Source of the DNA: Blastocatellia bacterium AA13
Lineage (GTDB): Bacteria; Acidobacteriota; Blastocatellia; UBA7656
Length of the DNA stretch: 33,585 bases
Assembly: GCA_003222245.1 (NCBI GenBank)
Contig: QHVH01000051.1
Location: forward strand, 1-33,585
Direction of reading: 5' to 3'
Under the pieces are notes generated by a model that was given only the letters and a program-made list of their open reading frames with translations, did not search any database and was not told the origin of the DNA. Positions 1-8,190 of this stretch are shown one piece after another. The translations under genes were made by a program, and so were the position numbers. How positions within the stretch are numbered: the first letter of the stretch is position 1; every line of letters begins with the position of its first letter.

Positions 1-624
1 ACCAGGCATAAGATCGCGCCGGCCCAACGAAATAGCGACGGAACCGAGCACGGGTCCGAGAGCGACGCCGAGGTTGGTCGTCGCCGAGAGCCATCCAAGC
101 GCCCGCGCGCGATCCTTCGGCTCGGTCAAATCCGCGACATAAGCCTGGATCACGCCCACCGTACCGCCGCCGGCTCCCTGCACGAGTCGCGAAAGAAACA
201 GCACGATGAGCGAATGCGCGAAGCCGAAGATCAGGTAAGCGAGGCCCGCCGCGCTGAGTGCAATCAGCAACGTAGGACGCCGTCCGACTCGATCAGAAAA
301 GCGCCCCCACATTGGAGCGCTTATCAATTGTGCGACGGTAAACGCGGCTACGATAAATCCGGAGATAATTCCGATTCCGAAACGATGGCCGAGTATCTCG
401 ATTCCGGATCCGCCCAGTTCTTTTACGTAGAATGGCAGGAGCGGAATGATCATCAGCAGGCCAACCATGTCTACGAACGCTGTCGTCATCAGGGTGAAGA
501 GTTTGGGTGGGATCTTTCGGACTTCTCTCCAAAGCACATACAGCAGCGCCGCTCCTATTAACGCGAGGAGCACGCGCACGATCGGTGATTGAAACGACTG
601 GGCGATATCGAGTTGTGTCAGCAT
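1..624 (-). CDS. MFS efflux transporter, 3' end cut by window edge
   Basis: The minus strand is open from an ATG at 624-622 to the window edge, giving the first 208 residues of a major facilitator superfamily exporter. After a short hydrophobic N-terminal helix ending in LWREVRK, the first MFS helix begins at KLFTLMTTAFVDMVG. The loop between the second and third MFS helices carries the motif-A signature GRFSDRVGRRP. Further on, GWLSATTNLGVALGPVLGS matches the TM5 antiporter motif C (gxxxGPxxG), typical of DHA1-type drug/proton antiporters. Known members export drugs or metabolites across the inner membrane using the proton gradient; the substrate here cannot be told. The extra N-terminal hydrophobic helix before the canonical first span is a little unusual. 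The family is confident; the C-terminal half lies outside the window. Confidence 0.88.
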   Translation of the reverse strand, partial: MLTQLDIAQSFQSPIVRVLLALIGAALLYVLWREVRKIPPKLFTLMTTAFVDMVGLLMIIPLLPFYVKELGGSGIEILGHRFGIGIISGFIVAAFTVAQLISAPMWGRFSDRVGRRPTLLIALSAAGLAYLIFGFAHSLIVLFLSRLVQGAGGGTVGVIQAYVADLTEPKDRARALGWLSATTNLGVALGPVLGSVAISLGRRDLMPG

Positions 625-1026
625 TCCGACTCTGTTCCCGCGACACCGCGACGCGGGCGCGACCAAGCATAATACACGAGAGACAGCGCTCGCCTCGACG
701 TGCTAAAGGTCCAATGCGCGACTCATTCACCAGGATTCAATCAAAATGCACTTTGGATCGTCGCGGAACACAGTACGTCGGCCGTACACATTTATCACCA
801 GTCGCAAACGGCAATTAACCTGTCCTTACGCGCTCGAATTGAATTATGGCGAGACTATTGGAAAGCATTTTTCTGTGCGTTTCATACTACCATTTCTTGT
901 AGTGTCGTTGACGCTGTCGCCAATTGTGTTTGCGGCCGCCCCTCCTTGACACTTCAGGCGCTCGGTCTAATAATTGCGCTCAACGAAACGCCCCCAGGTC
1001 GGTATAGGTTGTTATGGGAGACGCCT
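625..1026. other. Divergent intergenic region (402 bp)
   Basis: This region separates the minus-strand MFS gene from the plus-strand TPR/HTH gene, so it should hold both promoters. A good plus-strand promoter lies at 946-974 (listed separately). For the minus strand only a TATTAT-like -10 near 670-677 is visible, without a convincing -35. A reading frame runs through the region into the TPR gene from a GTG at 700, but the extension has no TPR character. A 24-codon frame at 875-949 looks like a signal peptide followed directly by a stop. No RNA gene is apparent. Confidence 0.5.
946..974 (+). promoter_or_regulatory. Sigma-70-type promoter for the TPR/HTH gene
   Basis: A perfect -35 hexamer TTGACA (946-951) is followed by a 17-bp spacer and AATAAT (969-974), which matches the -10 consensus at five of six positions. 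Transcription would start near 981, leaving a leader of about 46 nt before the GTG start at 1027. Its position argues against the longer reading frame that begins at 700, because that frame would start upstream of the promoter. Confidence 0.6.
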
Positions 1027-2487
1027 GTGACCAGGAAGAATATTGACATGGCCATATTGGAAGAGATGAGAGAGGCCGGTGACTACGACCGCCTCTGGAG
1101 GTCTCTCCCTGAAGACTGGGCCGCAGGTGATCCGTTTGACGCGGAGATGGCGCGAGTGCGGTTGATGGCCGCGGAGATTCACGGCCGCGCCGGCCGCATC
1201 GATGAAATGGAAGCGGCGCTGTCGCCTTACCTGGAAAGCATGGATCAGGTTCCCTTTCTGGTTGCGGGCCGCGTGCTGCTGATGATCTCGGTCTTCAGGA
1301 ATCGGCGCTCGGAACCCGCCGAAGCGTTGCGCGTCGCTCTACAGGCCAAGGCCGTCGCCAACGGACAAGGCGACGAGTTCACGTTCGCCGAGGCCACACA
1401 GGCGCAGGGTCAAGCGCTTTGGTCGATGGATCGCTGGGATGAGGCGGCTGCTCAGTTCCAGGAAAGTGTGATCATCTATGGAGGGCAGGCGCGAGCATAC
1501 AGGCTGGGTGTTGCATTTCTCTGCTACGGAAGCGTGCTCGAGCGTATCGGCCGCGTGGAGGATGCGCGCGAGTCACTCGAGCGAGCGATTAGAATGCTGC
1601 TCAAATCGCGGGACGACTACAGCCTGGCCGTGGCGCGCGTCAATATTGCGTTGGCTCTCAACGCGATGGGCGAATACGAAACATCGCTGAAGTATCTACA
1701 GTTCGCGCACGATGCATTCGTGCAGATGGGCCACAAGCTTTATACAGTCATTACACTCAGCAACATTGCTTCGGCCCTGATATTCATGAAGGACTACAGC
1801 CGAGCGGAAAGTTATCTGAGTCACGCTGTTGAAGTAGCCGATGTGCAATGTTACACGCAGCTCGCTTCCACCTTTGAAATCAGGGGCCGGCTTCATCTCT
1901 CGCGTCACGAATGGGATAAATCTGAAAAAGCGCTTCAAGCCGCGGTCGAAATAGCCGAGCAGGCTGGGAGCAAGTCTCAACGCGCCGAGGCAAACCGAAC
2001 GCTCGGCAGGCTTCATCTGGCGCTGCACAATGAGATCGAGGCCGCGGCCGCCCTCAGGGATTCTCTGGATGCCGCCGAAGACTTACAGGCTCAACTGCTC
2101 GAGCTCGAGGTGAAAGCGCTCCTCGCGCAAGCAATTTGCGCTTCCAAACCGGTAGAGGCCGCCTCGATGATTACCGAAGTCGGAGCCGCCCTCAAGCAGC
2201 GCAATCTTCCCGAGTTGAAGAAAATCTGGCAAGCCGCCAGCAAACAGCTCGAATCGCTCGGTCACGAACATTACTTCATTATTTCGGATTCAAGTATGCC
2301 CACGCTCGCCGAAGCCCGCATCTCGATGCTGAAATGGCTCTGGGCTCGGGCTCTGTATAAGGCAAAGGGCAATGCTAAGGAGGCGGCGGCCCAGCTCGAT
2401 GTAACACCCACCTATATCAGAAAACTCACCAAGTTAATTCCTCGTGATTTGCTTCGGCCCGGACGGAAGAGGGCCAAGAAAACGTAG
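1027..2487 (+). CDS. TPR-repeat protein with C-terminal Fis-like helix-turn-helix (putative regulator)
   Basis: The 486-residue product is mostly tandem tetratricopeptide repeats, recognisable by the recurring pattern of helix pairs with A/G-Y/L-A spacing, for example GEYETSLKYLQFAHDAF and EWDKSEKALQAAVEIAE. The last ~45 residues contain KGNAKEAAAQLDVTPTYIRK (about 447-466), which resembles the Fis-type helix-turn-helix at the C-terminus of NtrC-family activators, followed by a basic tail GRKRAKKT. I chose GTG 1027 because GGGAG at 1016-1020 is a well-spaced ribosome site and a near-consensus promoter lies at 946-974; the frame is open further upstream to 700. There is no AAA+ or receiver domain. 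The likely role is a cytoplasmic DNA-binding regulator that senses a partner through the TPR array. It is a single-gene unit divergent from the MFS exporter and could control it, but this is inference. Confidence 0.72.
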   Translation: MTRKNIDMAILEEMREAGDYDRLWRSLPEDWAAGDPFDAEMARVRLMAAEIHGRAGRIDEMEAALSPYLESMDQVPFLVAGRVLLMISVFRNRRSEPAEALRVALQAKAVANGQGDEFTFAEATQAQGQALWSMDRWDEAAAQFQESVIIYGGQARAYRLGVAFLCYGSVLERIGRVEDARESLERAIRMLLKSRDDYSLAVARVNIALALNAMGEYETSLKYLQFAHDAFVQMGHKLYTVITLSNIASALIFMKDYSRAESYLSHAVEVADVQCYTQLASTFEIRGRLHLSRHEWDKSEKALQAAVEIAEQAGSKSQRAEANRTLGRLHLALHNEIEAAAALRDSLDAAEDLQAQLLELEVKALLAQAICASKPVEAASMITEVGAALKQRNLPELKKIWQAASKQLESLGHEHYFIISDSSMPTLAEARISMLKWLWARALYKAKGNAKEAAAQLDVTPTYIRKLTKLIPRDLLRPGRKRAKKT

Positions 2488-2752
2488 ACATTCCGCGATC
2501 GTCAAAATTGCAATCGGCACACGCCATCAAGCTGGATTGATGGTGATGTTGGCGTGAATTTAAAGCGCGCTGAGCCGTCGACTCTCGCTTGTGGTGACGG
2601 CCCAGCGCTGGGAGGGGCGGTGAGGTGCGCCCTCCAGGGAAGATAGCTCATCGCACGATTAAAGCGCGTAGCGCGTCGCCCCTGGCGCTATTATATCGTC
2701 GGTCTTTCAGGCCTTACCTGAGTAAGAAACATTCGAGAGGGTTCTATGCAGC
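2488..2752. other. Intergenic region between convergent genes
   Basis: The TPR gene (plus) and the 270-residue gene (minus) converge here. Two hairpins are visible. The first combines CACGCCA (2520-2526) with TGGCGTG (2550-2556) and, nested or competing, CCATCAA (2524-2530) with TTGATGG (2537-2543). The second is a GC-rich imperfect stem at 2608-2637. Neither is followed by a clear T-tract on either strand, so a factor-independent terminator is possible but not proven. I see no gene. Confidence 0.45.
2608..2637. repeat. Degenerate REP-like GC-rich palindrome
   Basis: CTGGGAGGG (2608-2616) pairs imperfectly with CCCTCCAG (2630-2637), with one bulged base. The core GAGGGGCGGT resembles the left arm of the palindromes at 17181-17206 and 26782-26810. 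It may be a decayed third copy of that family, or a coincidental GC-rich terminator hairpin between convergent genes. Confidence 0.3.
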
Positions 2753-3565
2753 TCATCGTTTCTTCTTTCCCTTAGGAAGGAGAACTCTCTGCGCTCGCTC
2801 TACGCCGCTCTCTATTCCCACATACTCATCCAGCACGATGGGCAGACAGGGCACCTCCGAAGAGATTAGAGCGAGCCCCGGAACGAAGTTGAAGCGATCG
2901 TCCATTGGAACCGTCGTGAACGCTCTATAAAAGAACAGAAAATCCGAGGTTTGCTCGACGCCTACTCTTCCGTAAGTCGCATAGGTCGCGGTGTTGCTGA
3001 TGTAAATCCTCCAGGCTAGTTCCTGTGAAAGAACAATGGGATTAAGACCGGCTACAGTTACACCCACGGTTTCCTGGCTGGAGTCGATGAGAGCGCCGAA
3101 CGTATTTACAACCGTGACACTGCCGTCAGGTTCGCCGCCCTTTAGCCGCTCCAGATCAGCGGTTTGCTGCATCGACGGAGGAAAGGTGCAATTGAATATC
3201 CTGACGGCTGGAGCCATTTGCCCGCTCGGATCAGGAACCGGCGTTGGGCCGTAGTACTCCGGGTCGTTGAAATTTATTGCGGCCTTTGGAGGAAAGCTCG
3301 GGATCGTCGGTTTTTCGGCGCCGCCGTATATCGTTATGAACTGGTCAAGGCGGGTAGATCCGGCCGTAAGGATGATCGGCATTATGGAAGAGCCCGCCGG
3401 TATGGCCTTCGGCACTACATCCGGCAAGATGAGCACTTGAAGTTCGTGGCTGGAAGCATCCGACAGCGATCGCACCTCAATGAACTCCTGATTAGTCTCG
3501 GGGTCTGTTTCTTTGTAAAGGCACAACAAACCGGTGAAGTAGATTTTGACTGTACCGCTGGGCAT
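2753..3565 (-). CDS. Uncharacterised 270-residue protein downstream of TPR-CHAT gene
   Basis: I do not recognise a named family. The sequence starts with GTVKIYFTGLLCLYKET, has no signal peptide or membrane span, is rich in beta-strand-forming stretches (ELQVLILPDVV, SVTVVNTFGALI, LAWRIYISN), and ends in a basic tail KGKKKR. The pattern F-x-G-L-x-C early on, then a His in SSHELQV about 25 residues later, weakly recalls small cytosolic bacterial proteins of unknown function; I hold that loosely. The ATG at 3565-3563 is preceded by an excellent AAAGGAG ribosome site. The gap to the upstream TPR-CHAT stop is only 20 nt, so the two are almost certainly co-transcribed with the ECF sigma gene. In this context it could be the substrate, effector or regulator of the CHAT protease; this is inference from position only. 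Confidence 0.75.
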   Translation of the reverse strand: MPSGTVKIYFTGLLCLYKETDPETNQEFIEVRSLSDASSHELQVLILPDVVPKAIPAGSSIMPIILTAGSTRLDQFITIYGGAEKPTIPSFPPKAAINFNDPEYYGPTPVPDPSGQMAPAVRIFNCTFPPSMQQTADLERLKGGEPDGSVTVVNTFGALIDSSQETVGVTVAGLNPIVLSQELAWRIYISNTATYATYGRVGVEQTSDFLFFYRAFTTVPMDDRFNFVPGLALISSEVPCLPIVLDEYVGIESGVERAQRVLLPKGKKKR

Positions 3566-3585
3566 GACAGTACTCCTTTCGCTTT

Positions 3586-6500
3586 TCAGAAGGATGTGAG
3601 GCCGCCGGTTGCCGCAAAGGACGCCCAGTAATATGGCCGCTTGAATCTCGAATCCGTTCCGTTGATCATTTCCAATTGGGCCTGGCGCAATGCGTCCGCC
3701 GTGGTTCTCGCTTTGACTTTTCTACCTGCGTGAAAACTGATCATGAGCGCGGCGGTGGCTTCCGAATCAACCGCCCAAAGGCTGGTGACTACGACCGGTA
3801 CTCCGGCAGCGATAAAAGGCCTCGAAATTCCTATTGCGCCTTCGCCCCGATAGAACCGTTCAATCCCCGTCTGACAGGCCGCCAGCACAACCAGGCGCGG
3901 CCGCGTCAGATTTCTCCCGTAGATCTCCCAGGCTTCAAGCGAACCATCCGAATCCGCGGCGCCGGTTCCTGTGTCGGCCGATTTTGCGAGCAGCAGGCGC
4001 GAGTGAACCGGATCGCGCTCGTCTGGAATGTAGTGGGTCGCGAAGTGAATGACGTCGGATCGCTCCATTTCTGTTGCAACGGGCTTTTCTCGCGCGGCGG
4101 AGCCGGAAAGGAGACGATGAACGGGATAGTAGCCGGCTACTGCGGCCGTTTCCACGTCGGCTGACGGAAGCTCGCGCAGCTTCGGATAGACTGAGCGATC
4201 GACGCTGGGGTTTCCGACGCATAACAACCGCTCGTTCTTCTTTTCACCGCGAAGCGCCGCTGCCTCGCAGCACCGTATGAATACCGACGAGCTCGGGGCG
4301 GTCCCGATCTCATAATCGCTGATCAGGTAATGCCCGCTCTCCGGCGAAATCAATGCGGCGAACGGCAGGTAGTTGAGAATCTTGTCGGGCACGATGCAGA
4401 CGTATTTATGCACGTCTAGAAAAGGCTTCACAGGTTTGATCAGCAGTTCATAGAGTTCACGCGACGAACGTGTTATCGCCTCGTCGTCCCCGGAGGGCCG
4501 CGACACCGCTTCGCTATATGCCTTCACTCTCGCGTTCAATTCGTCAAGCGAGATTACCTGAGATTGTGCGTTAATCTCACTTCCCGAGACTACGAAAATG
4601 AGAAGTCGATCCACTAACACCGCATATTGAAGAACCTGTGCTCGCCGCGGGAGGCGGGCCTGAATATCGGCCGCCGTCATCGGGCTCGCCGGTGTTGAAA
4701 GTCGAAGATCGGCGCGAGGATTGTCTTTGACTACACGCGTACCGGCGTCGAGTAAATCCAGCAGCGACCGCGCTCGAGACGCTTCGGAATAGTCGAACGC
4801 TTTGACCGGATTCCCGTGCCTGACGAACTCAAACCCGGCAGCCAAATCATAGATGTCTTCTTCGCTGTCAAAGAAAGTGTTCCTATTGCTCTCTTCCGCG
4901 ATTCTCGCTCGGGATTCTTCGAGCACCGTCAGGGCGGATTCGAGCTCGCGCTGGGCTGCGGCATCGTCGTTGCGATCAATGTCGCAGAGCAGCTTTCCTT
5001 TATGAGCCGAGAAACTGTACAGCGGGAAATTGCGGGCGTCGTAGAAATCGATATTACGATCGTAGGCGGTAATTGCCTCATTGTTATTGCCGGACTCGCG
5101 GTAGAGGTCTCCCATTTTCAGGGATGCGAATGCGATCATCTCGCGGCCCGCGGGCTCGTTGGCGCGCGGCTCCGCGGCCTCGATTGCGAGTTTTGCGTTA
5201 TCTATGGCCAGGGGATAGTTCTTCACTTTTCCGTAGAAGGCGGCCATAGTAACGTAGGCTCGCGATTTCAGCAACGGGTTGTCCGTCTCTATCGCAAGTC
5301 GCAACGCCTCTCGTTGATAATCGAGCGCCGCATCGTAGAGCCCCGCGCAAGCAAAGCAATGCGCGCCGACTCCATAGATCAGCCGAAGCTGATTGGCGCC
5401 TACTCCATCCGCTGAGGCGTCGGGCGCAACGAGCGTCAATGCGCTTTTCAGAGAATCCAAAGCCTGCCTGGAAGCCGCAACTGAGCGATACCACAGCGCG
5501 ATCTGCACCAGGCTGCTGATCTGTCCATCCACGTCTCCGGCCTCGCGAGCGAGGTCGAGGCCCTCGCGGCTGTACGCCAGTGCGTTCGAGTGTTGATTCA
5601 GACTGTCGCTTGCATCGGCCATTGATCTCAATACCGAGCCAAGCAGAGTCCGGTAGCCGCGTTCACGGCAAGTCTCGCTCAGTTGCGAGAACAGACTGAG
5701 GCCGGTGCGAACGTTCGCCTGCCTCAACTGAAGTTGGGCGATTCGATACTGAGTAGAGGCGGAATCCACGGTGTCGCCTGCGCGTTCGAAGATTTCCCTG
5801 GCGCCCGTGCAAAGAGTTTCGGCTTCGGCCAATCGCGATTGCACGGTCAGCTTTCGCGCCGATTCTACCAGCGCTCTTGCGCGACCCAACTCGGGCGCCG
5901 CGCCTTTGCCGCTGCCGCCGTAAAAACGCGCGAGATCTCCAATCAACTTATCGCCGGATTTCTGCTCGGCAATATTTCCGGCGAAACTTAAGGCCGCGAC
6001 GGCGCTGCTGCGTTGCTCATGGGGAGACTGTATTACTCGATCGAGAAGGCGATCCACGACTTGGTTGCCCGCCGACGTCTGATGCTTTTGCAATGCTTCC
6101 CACGCGGCATTCACATTGCCTTGTTGGAACGCCGCAAGAAACGCGGCGGAAGGATCTTCGCCGGTGACGCGGCCGGTCGAGACCTTTTCACGTTCCAAAA
6201 TATTATTGAGATGGCTCCTTGCTTCGTTCGCCCAGCCCGAGCCGCGATCGATCTCAAGGTATGATTTCCAATCTCGCTTCGCCGGTTCAGGCAACATCAG
6301 GCTTTCGTAACAGAGAGCTCGATTGAACAGCGCTTCGGCAAGAGATTTATCGAGATCGAGCGCCTTGTTGAGATGCTCGAGCGCGCCCCCGAGATCCTCG
6401 AGGTTGTTGCCGGAGGAAACGGCCCGTTGTTTCTCCAGAAGCGCCGCGCCGAGATCGGCATGTAGCTGAGCGCTTTCCGGTTTGCTCTTGAGCGCTTCTT

Positions 6501-7191
6501 CGAATTCCTGTATCGCCTGATCGAAATCGCGTTGGGTCAGGTAGAACTTCCCGAGGGCTTGACGGGTTTCCGCGCTCGGCCGAGACGTGGCTGCCCTGAG
6601 TAGAAGCGTCGCCGCCAGATCTCTGTATTCTCGATTTACTCGAGGAGCGCCGCCGCGCTGATTTGAAAACGGAGCGTAGCCCAGACCTGTGATGCGTACT
6701 TCCGCCGGTCTTTCATCGCTATAAGCTTTTGCGAGCGCGGCGATCCCTTCGTTAACGTCCGGCTGCGAGTTCACTGAACGCCAAACCGCAATGGCGGCTA
6801 TGACAGCTATAACCGCGGCTCCCGCTATTGCGATGGACCCCGGACGCCACGTCCAGAACGCGGAAAGATTCGCGAGGCTCCAACGCTTAGGCTCGCGCCG
6901 GCTTGATTCCGCGGCTCTTGCGTTTTCCGCTACGGTCTTCAGAGCTATGGCAAACTCGACCCGTTCTTTTCGACGGTCCGAGAGAAAGCGCTCTTCGAAT
7001 GCGCGCCGATCGCGTTCGTTCAAATCATTATTTACATACAGGTCTATAAGCTCGCGCTCCGCGGCTAGAACTTCGTCGTACAAGGCATCATCGGCAAACG
7101 CCTTCTCGGAAAGAGCCTCTATTTCGTCGTCAGGCATCTGACCAAGCAGGTATTTGACCAGCCTTTCCTCATTGGAATCCACTTTAAACAC
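3586..7191 (-). CDS. Anti-sigma-like N-terminus + TM + TPR + CHAT caspase-like protease fusion
   Basis: This is a 1201-residue multidomain protein. Residues 1-95 (LVKYLLGQMPDDEIEALSEK, then LIDLYVNNDLNERDRRAFEE) resemble the N-terminal domain of anti-sigma-factor-like proteins that accompany ECF sigma factors in Acidobacteriota; no zinc-binding HxxxCxxC is present. One membrane span follows at about 117-138. TPR arrays occupy roughly 200-335 and 435-760. The C-terminus (about 840-1201) is a CHAT domain (Caspase HetF Associated with TPRs) with the expected catalytic pair: His1053 in HFATHY and Cys1106 in VVLAACQTG, plus the family motif GVPVVVTSLWAVD. CHAT proteins are clan CD cysteine proteases related to caspases and separase. 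The gene sits 42 nt downstream of the ECF sigma gene. The plausible job is to hold the sigma factor at the membrane and release it, or to cut a substrate, upon a signal sensed by the TPRs. If the N-terminus is cytoplasmic, a single span puts TPR-CHAT outside, which is notable. Confidence 0.88.
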   Translation of the reverse strand: MFKVDSNEERLVKYLLGQMPDDEIEALSEKAFADDALYDEVLAAERELIDLYVNNDLNERDRRAFEERFLSDRRKERVEFAIALKTVAENARAAESSRREPKRWSLANLSAFWTWRPGSIAIAGAAVIAVIAAIAVWRSVNSQPDVNEGIAALAKAYSDERPAEVRITGLGYAPFSNQRGGAPRVNREYRDLAATLLLRAATSRPSAETRQALGKFYLTQRDFDQAIQEFEEALKSKPESAQLHADLGAALLEKQRAVSSGNNLEDLGGALEHLNKALDLDKSLAEALFNRALCYESLMLPEPAKRDWKSYLEIDRGSGWANEARSHLNNILEREKVSTGRVTGEDPSAAFLAAFQQGNVNAAWEALQKHQTSAGNQVVDRLLDRVIQSPHEQRSSAVAALSFAGNIAEQKSGDKLIGDLARFYGGSGKGAAPELGRARALVESARKLTVQSRLAEAETLCTGAREIFERAGDTVDSASTQYRIAQLQLRQANVRTGLSLFSQLSETCRERGYRTLLGSVLRSMADASDSLNQHSNALAYSREGLDLAREAGDVDGQISSLVQIALWYRSVAASRQALDSLKSALTLVAPDASADGVGANQLRLIYGVGAHCFACAGLYDAALDYQREALRLAIETDNPLLKSRAYVTMAAFYGKVKNYPLAIDNAKLAIEAAEPRANEPAGREMIAFASLKMGDLYRESGNNNEAITAYDRNIDFYDARNFPLYSFSAHKGKLLCDIDRNDDAAAQRELESALTVLEESRARIAEESNRNTFFDSEEDIYDLAAGFEFVRHGNPVKAFDYSEASRARSLLDLLDAGTRVVKDNPRADLRLSTPASPMTAADIQARLPRRAQVLQYAVLVDRLLIFVVSGSEINAQSQVISLDELNARVKAYSEAVSRPSGDDEAITRSSRELYELLIKPVKPFLDVHKYVCIVPDKILNYLPFAALISPESGHYLISDYEIGTAPSSSVFIRCCEAAALRGEKKNERLLCVGNPSVDRSVYPKLRELPSADVETAAVAGYYPVHRLLSGSAAREKPVATEMERSDVIHFATHYIPDERDPVHSRLLLAKSADTGTGAADSDGSLEAWEIYGRNLTRPRLVVLAACQTGIERFYRGEGAIGISRPFIAAGVPVVVTSLWAVDSEATAALMISFHAGRKVKARTTADALRQAQLEMINGTDSRFKRPYYWASFAATGGLTSF

Positions 7192-7233
7192 CTTCTCCTG
7201 CCCCTTCGCTAATGGAGAAAAGCTAAATTCATT

Positions 7234-7860
7234 TCACGCCGGAAGCGATCCGATACAGTTCTCTACACAGTCTTCGAGCTTCTCCCTGATCCGCAAAGCC
7301 CGAATTCTCAGCGCGTTGATAGGTATCTTCAGGCGCTCGGCAAGCTGCTTACGATTCTTAATCTTGGCGCCCGTTTCGCCCTGATAGTAGTTAATGATCA
7401 GGTCGCGGCTGTCCGCCTGTAGACTTTCGATACATCGTTCCAGGCATTCGACCCGGCTCTCGCGATCTGATCTCTCTTCTTCCAGACGCTTTGATTTGTC
7501 GGGGTCTTCTGACGGATATCTGGTGGGGCTCAAGTCGTCCAGACCCGTATGAAGCTTCCATGGAGCGTCGTGGTATTCGTGTATGAGATTACGCGCTATG
7601 CCGTAGAAATAACCGGCGGCATCACCGGCGAAGATCTGTGCGCCTTCCATAAGGCGCCGGGCGGCTCGGTCGAAAGTTTCGTCCGCATATTCTTCGGACA
7701 AGTAACAGCCGCGGATTTCGAAATAAGTTATTAGCTTCCGCCTGATGTTCTCATAAATGGCGGCGGCGCGCTCTTGATCGGCATCCAGCCGGAGCAGCAG
7801 CTCTTCAAAGGCTTGAGCAGTCAAACACCAGGTCTTTTTCCTGGAAGATGGCTCATCCAT
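7234..7860 (-). CDS. ECF-type RNA polymerase sigma factor
   Basis: The 208-residue protein has the two-domain ECF layout. A sigma-2-like region lies at about 17-97, including AQAFEELLLRLDADQE, YADETFDRAARRL and the end of region 2 at YGIARNLIHEYH. A sigma-4-like region lies at about 139-198, with CLERCIESLQADSRDLI followed by KNRKQLAERLKIPINALRIR, the helix-turn-helix that reads the -35 element. The linker is charged (SEDPDKSKRLEEERSDR). It should direct RNA polymerase to a dedicated promoter set. The next gene encodes an anti-sigma-like/CHAT protein, so the two probably form a sigma/anti-sigma pair. The ATG at 7860-7858 is preceded by AGGAG with a rather long 11-nt spacing. ECF subgroup cannot be assigned by eye. 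Confidence 0.85.
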   Translation of the reverse strand: MDEPSSRKKTWCLTAQAFEELLLRLDADQERAAAIYENIRRKLITYFEIRGCYLSEEYADETFDRAARRLMEGAQIFAGDAAGYFYGIARNLIHEYHDAPWKLHTGLDDLSPTRYPSEDPDKSKRLEEERSDRESRVECLERCIESLQADSRDLIINYYQGETGAKIKNRKQLAERLKIPINALRIRALRIREKLEDCVENCIGSLPA

Positions 7861-7931
7861 CTAACAATGGGCTCCTGTTTTGTGAATTGAAGGTATACCA
7901 GTCGGCAATTGCTGTCACCTGGATGGGTGCT

Positions 7932-7961
7932 TTTATAACACAACCCAGAAGCCATGGTGAA
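7932..7961 (-). promoter_or_regulatory. Candidate promoter for the sigma/CHAT operon
   Basis: On the minus strand a -10-like TATAAA (7937-7932) lies 18 bp downstream of TTCACC (7961-7956), which matches the -35 consensus at four of six positions. It is about 75 nt upstream of the sigma-factor start. The evidence is modest; an autoregulated ECF-type promoter could equally be present and would look different. Confidence 0.3.
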
Positions 7962-8092
7962 GCGACGCATTCGCGTCACGGACGCCCAACTATTTTGGGA
8001 AACAAACGCAATGCATATCTGATCAATCGTCCTCCCGGCCGGAGGATCTGAAGTAAACCCATCACCGAGGCATCCCGTAGATAGCGGCAAGC

Positions 8093-8129
8093 AAAAAGAG
8101 CCGGGAGCGATGCGTCGCTCCCGGCTCTT
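8093..8129 (-). terminator. Intrinsic terminator of the dacB/small-protein unit
   Basis: A perfect 15-bp inverted repeat, AAGAGCCGGGAGCGA (8096-8110) and TCGCTCCCGGCTCTT (8115-8129), encloses a 4-nt loop. On the minus strand the stem is followed immediately by a T-rich run (TTTTTGC, 8097-8091). This is a textbook factor-independent terminator, about 62 nt past the stop of the 59-residue protein gene. It insulates the downstream sigma operon. Confidence 0.9.
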
Positions 8130-8190
8130 CAGCTTTACACTCTCGGCGTTTATATTTCGTGCGATTAATTCATCGATGAGCCCGCTCTCG

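Larger units (their letters stand above)
7861..8190. other. Intergenic region between sigma operon and 59-residue protein gene
   Basis: This 330-bp stretch carries the candidate sigma-operon promoter (7932-7961) and the strong terminator of the upstream carboxypeptidase/small-protein unit (8093-8129). Between 7962 and 8092 I see nothing further that can be supported. Confidence 0.5.

Noticed and set aside
700-1026. N-terminal extension of the TPR/HTH gene from GTG 700
   Set aside because: The extension has no TPR or signal character, and a near-consensus promoter at 946-974 plus a GGGAG ribosome site at 1016-1020 place the start at 1027.
4816-5415. 199-codon open frame on the plus strand inside the TPR-CHAT gene
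   Set aside because: It is antisense to a clearly coding region, has no recognisable domain, promoter or ribosome site, and reflects codon bias of the minus-strand gene.
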